From the NCBI RefSeq assembly GCF_013394595.1, contig NZ_CP053348.1, forward strand, positions 992,001-1,056,000: a stretch of DNA of 64,000 nt, given 5' to 3'. The DNA comes from Winogradskyella forsetii (lineage in GTDB: Bacteria; Bacteroidota; Bacteroidia; Flavobacteriales; Flavobacteriaceae). Both the position numbers and the translations under genes were made by a program. Within the stretch, counting starts at the first letter, position 1. The number at the start of each line of letters is the position of its first letter. The notes below the pieces were generated by a model, which worked only from the letters and a program-made list of their open reading frames with translations, was not told the DNA's origin and ran no database searches. Positions 54,101 through 63,300 of this stretch are shown in pieces.

Positions 54101-55717
54101 ATGAAAACGAAGTTTTATAATTCAAGATTAAAAGGTGGCTTAGTGCTGAGTATGGCCTTATTCTTCATGGTGATTTCTTGCGAAGACTATTTAGATGAAC
54201 AGCCAAGTACATTAATTGATTCAGATTATATTTACACCACAGAAGGAGGTTTAAAATCTGGTGTGGTAAGTCTGTATAAATTTGAAAGAGACCGTTACGA
54301 TGCAGGAACAGAAGATTTTATGGGTGCAGTACTTATGTCTTCTAGAAGCGACTTGGCATTTTCAAGATCGGGATACACCGGATTAATGGGAAGATACCAG
54401 AGAGGTGTGTCACCAGTAGATCAAGGTGCTAATTTTGCATCATCTTTATTTTGGAAACATTACTATAATTTGGCTAATAAGGCGACTTCCATTATCAACG
54501 CCGCAGAGGCAATAGAGGGATTGGATGAGGATGTAAGACAAAAAGTATTGGGTGAAGCTAGATTCTTTAGAGCACATTCATACTTCTATCTATATAGAAT
54601 GTATAAGAATATTTATGTTAATACGGAAACAGTTACCGTTGAGAATGCCTTTGATGTGGTAAATGATAGTTCTACTGAAGAAGAAATATTTGGGTTGATC
54701 AATAGCGATCTTAACTATGCAATTGAAAACCTGGAATGGACAGATGAATTTGGTCGTGTTACAAAAGGAACGGCTAAGCATGTAAAAGCTAAAGTTGCTA
54801 TGTGGCAGGGTAATTGGACAGAAGCAAAAAACCAAGCTGTATCTTTAATAGATGAAGGGCCGCATGCGCTTGTTGCAACTACTGCACAGGTTTTCGACGG
54901 TGACAGAAACCATTCTGAAGCCCTATTCGTTATACAATCCCAAGATGATTTGTTAGGAGGTGGCGGAAACACCATGATGAATGCTAATTATGTGACTCAG
55001 TATTTTCAGATAGGAGGGATCGTTGCTGATGAAGATCAAGGAGGACGAGGGTTTTCTAGAATTTTACCGAATTTGTATTTACTTGGTCTATTGAATGACG
55101 ATCCAAATGACACAAGAAATGATGATACCTATTTTAGATTAAATTGGTTCTACAATGAGGGTGATAGAATCGGCGAAATGGTTGATGACTATGCTCCAAT
55201 TACTGATTTAAGCTTACCGGACGATGAGCAGCCTAATTATACCAGATATTATCAAAGAATGCACCCTTCTTGTATCAAGTTTCATCAAGACGATGATGAT
55301 CCAGAGTCCTACTTAAATAGAAGTAATATCTTGGTGTATAGATTAGCAGAAACGTATTTAATCGCTGCAGAAGCGATTATGAGATCTACTGGTGATCCGC
55401 TACCATATATTAATGCAGTTCGCACACGTGCTGGAGCAGCACCTGTAACGAGTGTCAATCAACAAACAATCTTAGACGAACGCGCAAGAGAATTGGCATT
55501 CGAAGGACAACGTTGGTTTACTTTAAAAAGAATGGGACAAGATGTTATTGATTTTCAGATGACAAATTATGCAGGTGATGGTGAATTTTTCCCAAATAAT
55601 TTAGGCGTAAGAGATCCAAGAGAAAATTGGCAATCACACTACATTAACTGGCCAATCGCTCAAATAGATTTAGATCTATTAGGAGCAGGTTATCCACAAA
55701 ATAATGGATACAATTAA
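54101..55717 (+). CDS. SusD/RagB-type surface lipoprotein
   Basis: A 538-residue substrate-binding lipoprotein. The lipobox MVISC puts lipid on Cys27; TPR-like helices follow (RFFRAHSYFYLYRMY is the typical SusD helix), and the C-terminal SusD segment has DERARELAFEGQRWFTLKRMG. It caps the SusC porin on the cell surface and delivers the ligand. It lies 18 nt after susC, so the pair is coupled. The ligand cannot be told from the sequence. A classic terminator follows at 55751-55777. Confidence 0.95.
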   Translation: MKTKFYNSRLKGGLVLSMALFFMVISCEDYLDEQPSTLIDSDYIYTTEGGLKSGVVSLYKFERDRYDAGTEDFMGAVLMSSRSDLAFSRSGYTGLMGRYQRGVSPVDQGANFASSLFWKHYYNLANKATSIINAAEAIEGLDEDVRQKVLGEARFFRAHSYFYLYRMYKNIYVNTETVTVENAFDVVNDSSTEEEIFGLINSDLNYAIENLEWTDEFGRVTKGTAKHVKAKVAMWQGNWTEAKNQAVSLIDEGPHALVATTAQVFDGDRNHSEALFVIQSQDDLLGGGGNTMMNANYVTQYFQIGGIVADEDQGGRGFSRILPNLYLLGLLNDDPNDTRNDDTYFRLNWFYNEGDRIGEMVDDYAPITDLSLPDDEQPNYTRYYQRMHPSCIKFHQDDDDPESYLNRSNILVYRLAETYLIAAEAIMRSTGDPLPYINAVRTRAGAAPVTSVNQQTILDERARELAFEGQRWFTLKRMGQDVIDFQMTNYAGDGEFFPNNLGVRDPRENWQSHYINWPIAQIDLDLLGAGYPQNNGYN

Positions 55718-55750
55718 ATATTTGAATTAGTCATTCTATAGAAACATATT

Positions 55751-55777
55751 GGGCAAGTTCGCTTGCCCTTTTGTTTT
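55751..55777 (+). terminator. rho-independent terminator with UUCG loop
   Basis: GGGCAAG (55751-55757) pairs with CTTGCCC (55762-55768) over a TTCG loop, followed by TTTTGTTTT. A textbook terminator 34 nt after susD, so the downstream GDPD gene depends on read-through or its own promoter. Confidence 0.9.
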
Positions 55778-55800
55778 ACTTTTCCTAAAACACCTTGCTT

Positions 55801-56649
55801 ATGCGTTATATAATAATTTTAATATGCTGTCTTGGTCTTGTGTCTTGCAATTCAACCTCTAAAGAAAAAAGGGATACAGCCGAAACAAAACAACCTAACC
55901 ATACTAAAGCTATGGAATCTAAAATTGCCTTTGCTGATAATCCAGTAATTGCCCACAGAGGTGCTTGGAAAGCTAAGGGTTTCCCAAAGAATTCAATCGC
56001 TGCTTTAAAAGAGGCCATTAACCTAAAATGTACAGGCTCCGAGTTTGATGTGCGAATGACTTCGGATGAAGTACTAATAGTTACACACGATGGCGATTTT
56101 GGCGGTCTAGTGATAGACTCAACAACTTACGATGAACTTGCCAAGCACAAATTACCAAATGGGGAAACCCTACCGACATTGAGGGATTTTATTAAGGCGG
56201 GAATGACCAACAATGCAACTACGGGTTTAGTATGTGAGATAAAACCTTCGAAAATTGAAGGTCGAAATAAGCTCATGGCTGAAAAAGCGGTAGCTTTAGT
56301 AAAGGAGCTAAAGGCAGAAGCTTATGTGTCTTATTATATCAGTTTCAGTTATGAAATTATTAAGCGTATAAAAGAAATAAATGGCGATGCCAAAGTTTTG
56401 TATCTCGATGGGTCGAAAACTCCTCAAGAACTAAAAAATGATAATATTACAGGCTTGGATTATTTGGTGTGGAAACTTAAGCAAAAACCAGAATGGATTA
56501 CGGAGGCGAAAAAATTGGATCTAAAACTGAATGCATGGACGGCAAATAAGCAAGAAGATATAGACTGGTTATTAGCTCAGGATTTCGATTATATAACTAC
56601 GGACGAGCCAGAACTTGCTTTTGAGAGACTAAAAGTAGTTTCCAATTAG
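55801..56649 (+). CDS. glycerophosphodiester phosphodiesterase lipoprotein
   Basis: 282 residues from ATG 55801 (a TTG two codons upstream is less likely). The signal ends LVSC, so Cys17 is lipidated and the enzyme works outside the cytoplasm. GDPD marks: VIAHRGAW, EFDVRMTSDEVLIVTHDGDF with metal Glu/Asp and His, VCEIKPS, and a C-terminal WTANKQEDIDWLL then DYITTDEP. It splits glycerophosphodiesters to glycerol 3-phosphate and an alcohol. With the glycerol uptake and oxidation genes upstream it forms a plausible pathway. The gap to the EEP gene is 27 nt. Confidence 0.92.
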   Translation: MRYIIILICCLGLVSCNSTSKEKRDTAETKQPNHTKAMESKIAFADNPVIAHRGAWKAKGFPKNSIAALKEAINLKCTGSEFDVRMTSDEVLIVTHDGDFGGLVIDSTTYDELAKHKLPNGETLPTLRDFIKAGMTNNATTGLVCEIKPSKIEGRNKLMAEKAVALVKELKAEAYVSYYISFSYEIIKRIKEINGDAKVLYLDGSKTPQELKNDNITGLDYLVWKLKQKPEWITEAKKLDLKLNAWTANKQEDIDWLLAQDFDYITTDEPELAFERLKVVSN

Positions 56650-56676
56650 TCATAATGAATTTTTAGAATTAAACAC

Positions 56677-57540
56677 ATGAAATTAGTTCAGCTATTTATT
56701 ATATGTTCTTTCCTTCTCGGTTGCAAAACTGACAAAGAAAATATAACGGACAAGAATTCAAATGCTAAATTAAAGGTAATGACCTATAATATTCGATTGG
56801 ATACAGCATCTGATGGTGAAAATGCCTGGCCGAATCGCAGTGAATTTTTAACTGATCAAATTTTATTTTTAAGTCCCGATGTTTTTGGTGTGCAAGAAGC
56901 GCTTCCCAATCAAATTGAAGATTTAAATTTAGCCTTACCAGATTATAATTTTATAGGCAAAGGTAGAGATGGAAATGGCGAAGGAGAACACGCTGCTATA
57001 TATTACAATTCAGAACATATTAATGTAGAAAAACATCAGACCTTTTGGTTATCAAAGACACCAGGGAAAGTCTCTAAGGATTGGGACGCTGCCTATCCAA
57101 GAGTTTGCACTTACGGTTTATTCGCTTCAAAATCGAGTGATCAAAAATTTTGGGTGTTCAATACGCATTTGGATCATGTTGGTCAGGAATCTCGTAAACA
57201 AAGTATGAAACTTATTCTTCAAAAAATAGCTTCAGAAAATACCGAAAATTACCCGGTCATGCTCATGGGAGATTTTAATGTTGAACCTAATAGTGATGTG
57301 GTATCCGAAATATCAAAAGTAATGTTAGACGCTAAGCAAATAGCTGAAGTAGAATTTGGCGCTCACGGAACCTTTAACGGTTTCAACTATAATGAACCTG
57401 TAACCCGACGAATCGATTATATTTTCGTTTCTAAGTCCCCGAACTTAAAGGTTCGGAAATATGCTGTTTTGTCAAGCTCCATTGATTTTAAGTTTCCATC
57501 AGACCATTTTCCTGTTTATCTAGAAGTTGAAATACAATAA
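56677..57540 (+). CDS. endonuclease/exonuclease/phosphatase-family lipoprotein
   Basis: A 287-residue EEP-fold hydrolase. A lipobox LLGC marks Cys16. Catalytic elements: MTYNIR with Asn, VQEA with metal Glu, NTHLDHVG, GDFNVEPNS, and SDHFPV with His at the C-terminus. EEP members include phosphodiesterases such as sphingomyelinase-like and inositol-phosphate phosphatases. Next to GDPD and lipidated like it, the enzyme may cleave a phosphodiester or phosphomonoester in the periplasm, for example releasing phosphate from glycerol phosphate; the exact reaction is inferred. DNA as substrate is less likely given the setting. Confidence 0.88.
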   Translation: MKLVQLFIICSFLLGCKTDKENITDKNSNAKLKVMTYNIRLDTASDGENAWPNRSEFLTDQILFLSPDVFGVQEALPNQIEDLNLALPDYNFIGKGRDGNGEGEHAAIYYNSEHINVEKHQTFWLSKTPGKVSKDWDAAYPRVCTYGLFASKSSDQKFWVFNTHLDHVGQESRKQSMKLILQKIASENTENYPVMLMGDFNVEPNSDVVSEISKVMLDAKQIAEVEFGAHGTFNGFNYNEPVTRRIDYIFVSKSPNLKVRKYAVLSSSIDFKFPSDHFPVYLEVEIQ

Positions 57541-57550
57541 TTGTTGAATT

Positions 57551-57706
57551 ATGAAAATAACCAAAAGAACCTTTTTGCTTTGAGTTGTTTGTATAAAAAT
57601 TGTAGTTATTCTTATAGTGACCTGCAGACCTTTAAGTGATAAAAGCACTGAAACTAATGAAACCAAACTTTCCGAAAAAACAACTAAGGTAACCGAGAAT
57701 AAATAG
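57551..57706 (+). pseudogene. small lipoprotein-like gene interrupted by an in-frame TGA
   Basis: A 52-codon frame from ATG 57551 to TAG 57704-57706 with a single in-frame TGA at codon 11 (57581-57583). Before the stop it reads MKITKRTFLL; after it, a hydrophobic run IVVILIVTC with a lipobox-like Cys at codon 25, then a polar Thr/Glu/Lys tail. The two halves together look like a small lipoprotein. It lies 10 nt after the EEP stop. Either a recent nonsense mutation inactivated it or a sequencing error is present. No ATG follows the stop that would restore the signal. Confidence 0.5.
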
Positions 57707-57711
57707 ATAAA

Positions 57712-57768
57712 AAAAAACTCATCTTGATGCTTTTAATTAGACTAAAAAACATCAAGATGAGTTTTTTT
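57712..57768. terminator. bidirectional rho-independent terminator
   Basis: An 18-bp stem (AAAAAAACTCATCTTGATG with CATCAAGATGAGTTTTTTT) over a 20-nt loop, with A and T runs on both sides. It serves the glycerol cluster on the left and the [4Fe-4S] gene on the right. Confidence 0.85.
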
Positions 57769-57790
57769 ATTAGCGTTTTGCTAAACTAAT

Positions 57791-58021
57791 TTAAGCAACA
57801 TCTTTTTTATTCATATGATATTGCAAGGCTCCTGAAGGGCATTTTTTTATCTGATTGATAATAGCATCAGTATTTGCGCCTTCTAAATCAATCCAAGGAA
57901 TCACGGATCTTCTAAACACATTGGATAACTGTCTCGCACAAAGTTCTGCATTGGCACAGCAGCGAGGATTGTAGGTAACGGTAATTTCAGCGTTACTGAA
58001 AACGTTTGCGTTATTTTCCAT
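57791..58021 (-). CDS. divergent mono-cluster [4Fe-4S] protein (Fer4_19 type)
   Basis: A 76-residue protein. Its pattern NPRCCANAELCARQLSNVF, then PWIDL and later KCPSGALQYH is the one-cluster ferredoxin-like family: cysteines Cys21/Cys22, Cys28 and Cys60 are the ones available for a cluster. Such proteins carry electrons or sense redox state; no partner is visible. It is read leftward alone, between the glycerol cluster and prfC. Confidence 0.82.
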   Translation of the reverse strand: MENNANVFSNAEITVTYNPRCCANAELCARQLSNVFRRSVIPWIDLEGANTDAIINQIKKCPSGALQYHMNKKDVA

Positions 58022-58161
58022 AATAAGTAGATTAGTTTGGGGTTAATCGTATTTTGAAAGTATTAAATGATTCGGAATTAAAATTATAAAGTCGATTAAA
58101 GTCAATATTTGTCGTTAAAAAGTTTAATTTTGAAGTATTATTCATACATTTAGATATTTGA

Positions 58162-59751
58162 TTATTCAAATTCTGAAGTCATATGAAACGTAATACTAGG
58201 GTATTTTTGTTGTGACATTTGCAAAGAGAACATACTATCTGCCAAAAACACCAATTGATTGCGTTTATCCCTTACTAAATAACGCTGCTTAACTCTTAAG
58301 AATTCTTTAAATTCTTCACTTTTTTCGTTATCAGTTTTAATCCAGCACGCTTTATGGACGTTGAGGTTTTCATAAGTACACTTGGCGCCGTATTCATGTT
58401 CCAATCGGTATTGGATGACTTCATATTGCAAAGCACCAACGGTTCCAATAACCTTACGTCCATTAAAATCCAACGTGAATAATTGGGCGACGCCTTCATC
58501 CATTAACTGATCTATACCTTTGTATAGTTGTTTCGCCTTCATAGGGTCCGCATTATTGATATATCTAAAATGCTCTGGCGAAAAACTAGGTACACCTTTA
58601 TAATTCAATATTTCCCCTTCGGTTAACGTATCACCAATTTTAAAACTTCCAGTATCTTGAAGGCCAACAATATCGCCAGGATACGAGATGTCTACAATTT
58701 CCTTTTTTTCCGCAAAGAAGGCGTTCGGACTAGAAAATTTTAGTTTCTTATCATGTCTTACATGTAAATATGGGGAATTACGTTTAAATTCTCCAGATAC
58801 AATTTTTACAAAAGCCAATCTGTTTCTGTGGTTAGGGTCCATATTGGCATGAATTTTAAAAACAAAGCCACTAAAGGTCTTTTCCTCAGGTTTTACTAAT
58901 CGTTCTTCACTTTGTTTAGGTCTAGGTTTTGGTGCTATTTCAACGAAACAATCCAATAACTCACGAACACCAAAATTATTTAATGCCGAACCGAAAAATA
59001 CAGGCTGTTGGTTGCCATTAAGATAGTCTTCCTTATTAAACTGAGGGTAAATCCCCTGAACCAATTCTATTTCTTCCCTTAAGGTATTTGCCGCTTTTTC
59101 GCCGACCAACTTGTCCAATTCAGAAGATGATAAATCTGAAATTTCAATAGTTTCCTCAATATCTTTTCTGCTATCTCCAGAAAATAGGTTCACATTTTTT
59201 TCCCAGATGTTGTATATACCTTTAAAGTCGTAACCCATTCCAATAGGAAAACTTAAGGGTACCACCTTTAAACCTAACTTTTGTTCAATTTCATCCAAAA
59301 GATCGAATGCGTCCTTACCTTCTCTGTCCATTTTATTAATAAAAACAATGATAGGAATCTTTCGCATTCTACAAACTTCAACCAACTTTTCGGTCTGTTC
59401 CTCGACACCTTTGGCCACATCTATGACCACAATCACGCTATCGACTGCGGTTAAGGTTCTAAATGTATCTTCAGCAAAATCTTTGTGACCAGGTGTATCT
59501 AAGATATTTATCTTTATACCATTGTATTCAAAAGCCAAAACAGAAGTGGCTACAGAAATTCCACGTTGTCGCTCAATTTCCATAAAGTCACTTGTGGCGC
59601 CTTTTTTTATCTTATTACTTTTTACAGCACCAGCTTCTTGTATGGCACCACCAAACAATAATAGTTTTTCGGTAAGTGTGGTTTTACCAGCATCTGGATG
59701 CGAGATGATCCCAAAAGTGCGTCGCCTGTTTATTTCTTTTAAAAAACTCAT
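58162..59751 (-). CDS. prfC: peptide chain release factor 3
   Basis: A 529-residue translational GTPase that removes RF1/RF2 from the ribosome after termination. GTPase motifs: SHPDAGKTTLTEKLL (G1, about 17-31), RQRGISVATSV (switch region), LDTPGHKDFAEDT (G3) and FINKMDREGKD (G4). Domain 2 and domain 3 follow to the C-terminal KYPSITFHMTSEF. Length and sequence match PrfC; it lacks the domain layout of EF-G. It stands alone, with a -7-like box at 59859-59866. Confidence 0.95.
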   Translation of the reverse strand: MSFLKEINRRRTFGIISHPDAGKTTLTEKLLLFGGAIQEAGAVKSNKIKKGATSDFMEIERQRGISVATSVLAFEYNGIKINILDTPGHKDFAEDTFRTLTAVDSVIVVIDVAKGVEEQTEKLVEVCRMRKIPIIVFINKMDREGKDAFDLLDEIEQKLGLKVVPLSFPIGMGYDFKGIYNIWEKNVNLFSGDSRKDIEETIEISDLSSSELDKLVGEKAANTLREEIELVQGIYPQFNKEDYLNGNQQPVFFGSALNNFGVRELLDCFVEIAPKPRPKQSEERLVKPEEKTFSGFVFKIHANMDPNHRNRLAFVKIVSGEFKRNSPYLHVRHDKKLKFSSPNAFFAEKKEIVDISYPGDIVGLQDTGSFKIGDTLTEGEILNYKGVPSFSPEHFRYINNADPMKAKQLYKGIDQLMDEGVAQLFTLDFNGRKVIGTVGALQYEVIQYRLEHEYGAKCTYENLNVHKACWIKTDNEKSEEFKEFLRVKQRYLVRDKRNQLVFLADSMFSLQMSQQKYPSITFHMTSEFE

Positions 59752-59858
59752 ATATTCTAAATTGTATTCGTTTTTTGCTTCGATTTTTTATTCATACTTC
59801 CTTTAAACAATAGGAAATTGGATAAAACATTCATAATATCTAGCTGAAAAAACGATTG

Positions 59859-59866
59859 CAAATATA
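59859..59866 (-). promoter_or_regulatory. prfC -7 box
   Basis: On the minus strand this reads TATATTTG, matching TAnnTTTG, about 108 nt before the prfC ATG. The -33 position has no TTTG. Confidence 0.4.
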
Positions 59867-60028
59867 AGTTAATAGAATAAGTATAAAAAAATATAAAACC
59901 ACCTTAGATTAAACATCGTATGAAAATGATTAAAACAAAAATTATTTTTTGAGATAGTTGCTTCTTGGATAATAAAAAAAGAGGAGTCTATGAGGGCTTT
60001 CTAATAATTTGGATTTTAAACACATTAG

Positions 60029-60046
60029 TTTTTTTTTTTTTTTTTT
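60029..60046. repeat. 18-T homopolymer tract
   Basis: A run of 18 T ahead of the large surface-protein gene. Homopolymers of this length are prone to slippage. It is 246 nt upstream of the -33 box, too far for spacer-type phase variation, so a role in switching is only a possibility. Confidence 0.8.
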
Positions 60047-60291
60047 CTATTATGTTTATTACAAGGCTGTTGAGTATATTTTTTTACATCATAAGTAGAG
60101 TAAGGTTGTTAAAAAGATGTTAAAATGTTAATTTTTTTGTAATTTTACAGGCTAAAATTACGGGATTAATGATTTCGAAGTTGATTAATAGCTGATCTCT
60201 TCATAGAATAATAAGTATTTGTTAAAATTTTTAAAAGGAATTGTTAGACATTCCTAATCTTGTTTAGATATTACAATATCTGGCCATTAAA

Positions 60292-60322
60292 TTTGTTTTT
60301 TACGCTTTATCGGATATATTTG
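60292..60322 (+). promoter_or_regulatory. consensus Bacteroidota promoter
   Basis: TTTG (60292-60295), an exact 19-nt spacer, and TATATTTG (60315-60322) match the -33/-7 consensus fully. Start codon follows 66 nt after the -7 box. This is the clearest promoter in the window. Confidence 0.75.
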
Positions 60323-60388
60323 TCATTTAACGATAATAGCCTGAGCTGTTGTGGCATAAAATTGAATTATACACCAACTATATAATAT

Positions 60389-63300
60389 ATGAAAATCTCT
60401 ACTCGATTCTCTAACGTAAGAACACTCTATTTTTCTCTGGTGTTTATTCTGTTTCCTTTAATAAAAGTTTTTGCTCAAAATTGCGAAACTATCAATGCTG
60501 ATGGTGTTTTTGATCCAAATTCAGATATATTGATGACGTCTTATCACCAGTCTATAGCAAAAACGACTACAGGTATTGTTACTTGGGGTGAAGATATGGC
60601 GTCAAATGGAGGAGATGCAACGACATTAACTGAGGTTACACCAGCAAATGGTTATACTTATTCTGGTACGCCATTGCATTTTGCACTTTCTGGGAACTCT
60701 GATGGACAAGGGTTTTTGGCTACAACAACGAGTTTATATGCATGGGGCGGTGTAGGTGAAGTTGTAGATAGTGACTTTGTTTCTGGTTCAAGCTTTAATG
60801 ATATGAATGCGACTCAGACACTGCCTTTCAATACGGCAGATGTTACACAAATGCACGCCAGTTCAGATGTGCTATTTGTAATAAGTGCTGGTGAAATTTG
60901 GGTTGCTACTACTGGTACAACTGCTCCAAATGGTAATACTAGTACAAATGGAAATATTTGGCAACAAGTCCAAACATCATTAGGGGTGCCACTTTTAGGT
61001 GTCACTGACGTTACCGGTAATAAATATGCAGGTTATGCTCTAATGTCAAATGGGGATATCTATACTTGGGGAGATAATGTTGTACTTGGAAATGGAACTG
61101 GAGTTCAAGATTTGGATTATGCGACTTTAATGACAGCACCTCCCGTTCCTATATCTTATATTTCTTCGTATACTGAAGATGATAACGATACGGGATTGTT
61201 AGTTTTAGGAACGGATACAAAAATTTATGGAGTAGGGGACAATACTTTTGGAGAGATAATTACCACGGGTACAGGTGTAGTTACTAATTGGACGGCTATA
61301 CAGGCCGCTGGTGGAGGAGATTTTACAGGAGCAATTCAACTTGCAACATCTCATACATCAGAGTCGCATGTTGGGGCTGCAGTTATTACAGCTGGCGCTA
61401 CTTCGTCTGATCCTAATATTTTATATTCTTGGGGTCATAATCATGATGAATTTGATTCCATAGGTCATGGTAATATTAATTTAATTCAAAATCCAACAAT
61501 TCCTCCGTCGTTTAACCTTGGAGTGGATGATCCGGTTCATGTAAGTGTTGGTGGCCATGCCATGACATATTTTAACAGAGCTAATGGTGGCTCAATTTGT
61601 TTTGTGGGCCATATCACTAGTGGTAGTACAGGAGGTCTGACCTCTGGTTCAGGGGATACTTTTGAATGTGTTATACCTGCCTCAATAGAACTTTGTGGAT
61701 CCGTACTTCTAATAGTCGCCAATGATGATAGTGGCTCAGTTAATTCAGGAGTAGGAGGAACAGCAGTTGCCAATGTTCTAGTTAATGATGATTATGATGG
61801 GGTTGTTCCAACATTGTCTGATGTGGATATAACAGAAGTCAGTACTACAAATACAGGTGTAACCTTAAATACGTCTGATGGCAGTGTTAACGTATTATCT
61901 AATGTTCCGGCGGGTGTGTATTTTCTAGAATATCAAATTTGTGATGCAGGGAGCATTACAAATTGTCAGGTAGCTACAGTAACGGTCACTGTTGTAGATT
62001 CTTGCGACCCTTTAGACTCTGGTAACTCGGATAACGATGGAGACGGTATTGCGGATCTTTGTGATCAAGATGATGACAACGATGGAATTTTAGACACGGT
62101 AGAAAATGAATGTTTAAACTCAATAGTGTCAGGGTTTCCAGCAGGGTTTTTAGATATAAAGCCCTCAAATTTCGGGATATCATTTACAGGAACAGCGCAG
62201 ACGAATTTAAACTTAACCTTAGATGTTAGTGATGAGTATGGTTACCCTCCAAATTCTGGCGCTATAATTGTTAGCCTAACTAATGCACACGTGCACCCAA
62301 CCGCAAATGAATTTTTTGTGAGAGGGGATTTAACTCTAACAGATTGGGAAATAACCGGTACAGTGAATTCGGTAGTTTCTATAGCGCATGGTTCAGAGTA
62401 TTTTGAAGATCATAGAAGAGAAATATTACTTTATACTAACCAGCCACAAATAACTAATATAACTGCTCCTGCACCAGGAATTTGGGAAAGTGGAGAGTTT
62501 TATGGAACCTATTTTCTTGAAAATCTTTCAGGAGCCACCCGAATAGATGGTTCTTTGTTTTTAGGCTTGTTGGATTATAATGAGAAAAACTTTGGTATTT
62601 ATACCAGCGATACCGGATTGAACCGATGGAGTACCTATTTTGTTAATTTACATCCAGAATGTGATGCCGATTTAGATGGAGTTCCAAACCGTTTAGACTT
62701 GGATAGTGAGAACGATGGTATTTATGATGTAGCTGAAGCGGGTGGTACAGATACGGATAATGATGGTATGGCAGATGGCTTGGTAAATATAGATGGCATT
62801 CCGAATACTGCAGGTAATGGCATCACTCCAATAGATACATTAAATGATGGAACTTTCGATTTCCTGAATTCAGATAGTGATGGTGATGGCTGTGCAGATG
62901 CTAATGAGGCTTATGGAGGTGCCAATGCAGCAGGTTCAGATGATGGTCAATTTGGTGAGCCTGATCCTGCAGTTGTGAACCCTGCCAATGGCTTGGTAAC
63001 AGAAACTGGTGTTAATTATTCATTAGGTACAAATGCAGCAGTTACTGATCCTACAGGCGGAACAGTCTGTGATTGTAATATAAGTGAAATAGCATCATCA
63101 GATATCACGGTTTGTAATGATAACTCTACACCATCAGATACTACTGATGATACATTTACAGCAGATATCACGGTAACTTTTGTGAATTTACCTTCAATTG
63201 GGACTTTAGATTTAACAGGAGATGGAACAGCATCTGTTTCAGTTTCAGGTTTAACTTCTCCTCATACTTTTAATGATGTGGTCTTACCGGCAAATGGCAA

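Larger units (their letters stand above)
59752..60388. other. long intergenic region with prfC and surface-protein promoters
   Basis: 637 nt without a gene. Left part: prfC promoter on the minus strand. Centre: an 18-T homopolymer at 60029-60046. Right part: a near-consensus promoter at 60292-60322 for the large surface protein. No other feature is recognised. Confidence 0.6.

Noticed and set aside
47083..57540. A single operon from glpF to the EEP gene
   Set aside because: Strong hairpins at 47838-47870 and 55751-55777 and a 301-nt gap before susC argue for several transcripts.
57581..57583. TGA as selenocysteine or recoded stop
   Set aside because: No SECIS-like hairpin was recognised and the residue falls in a signal peptide, where selenocysteine would have no role; a nonsense mutation is simpler.
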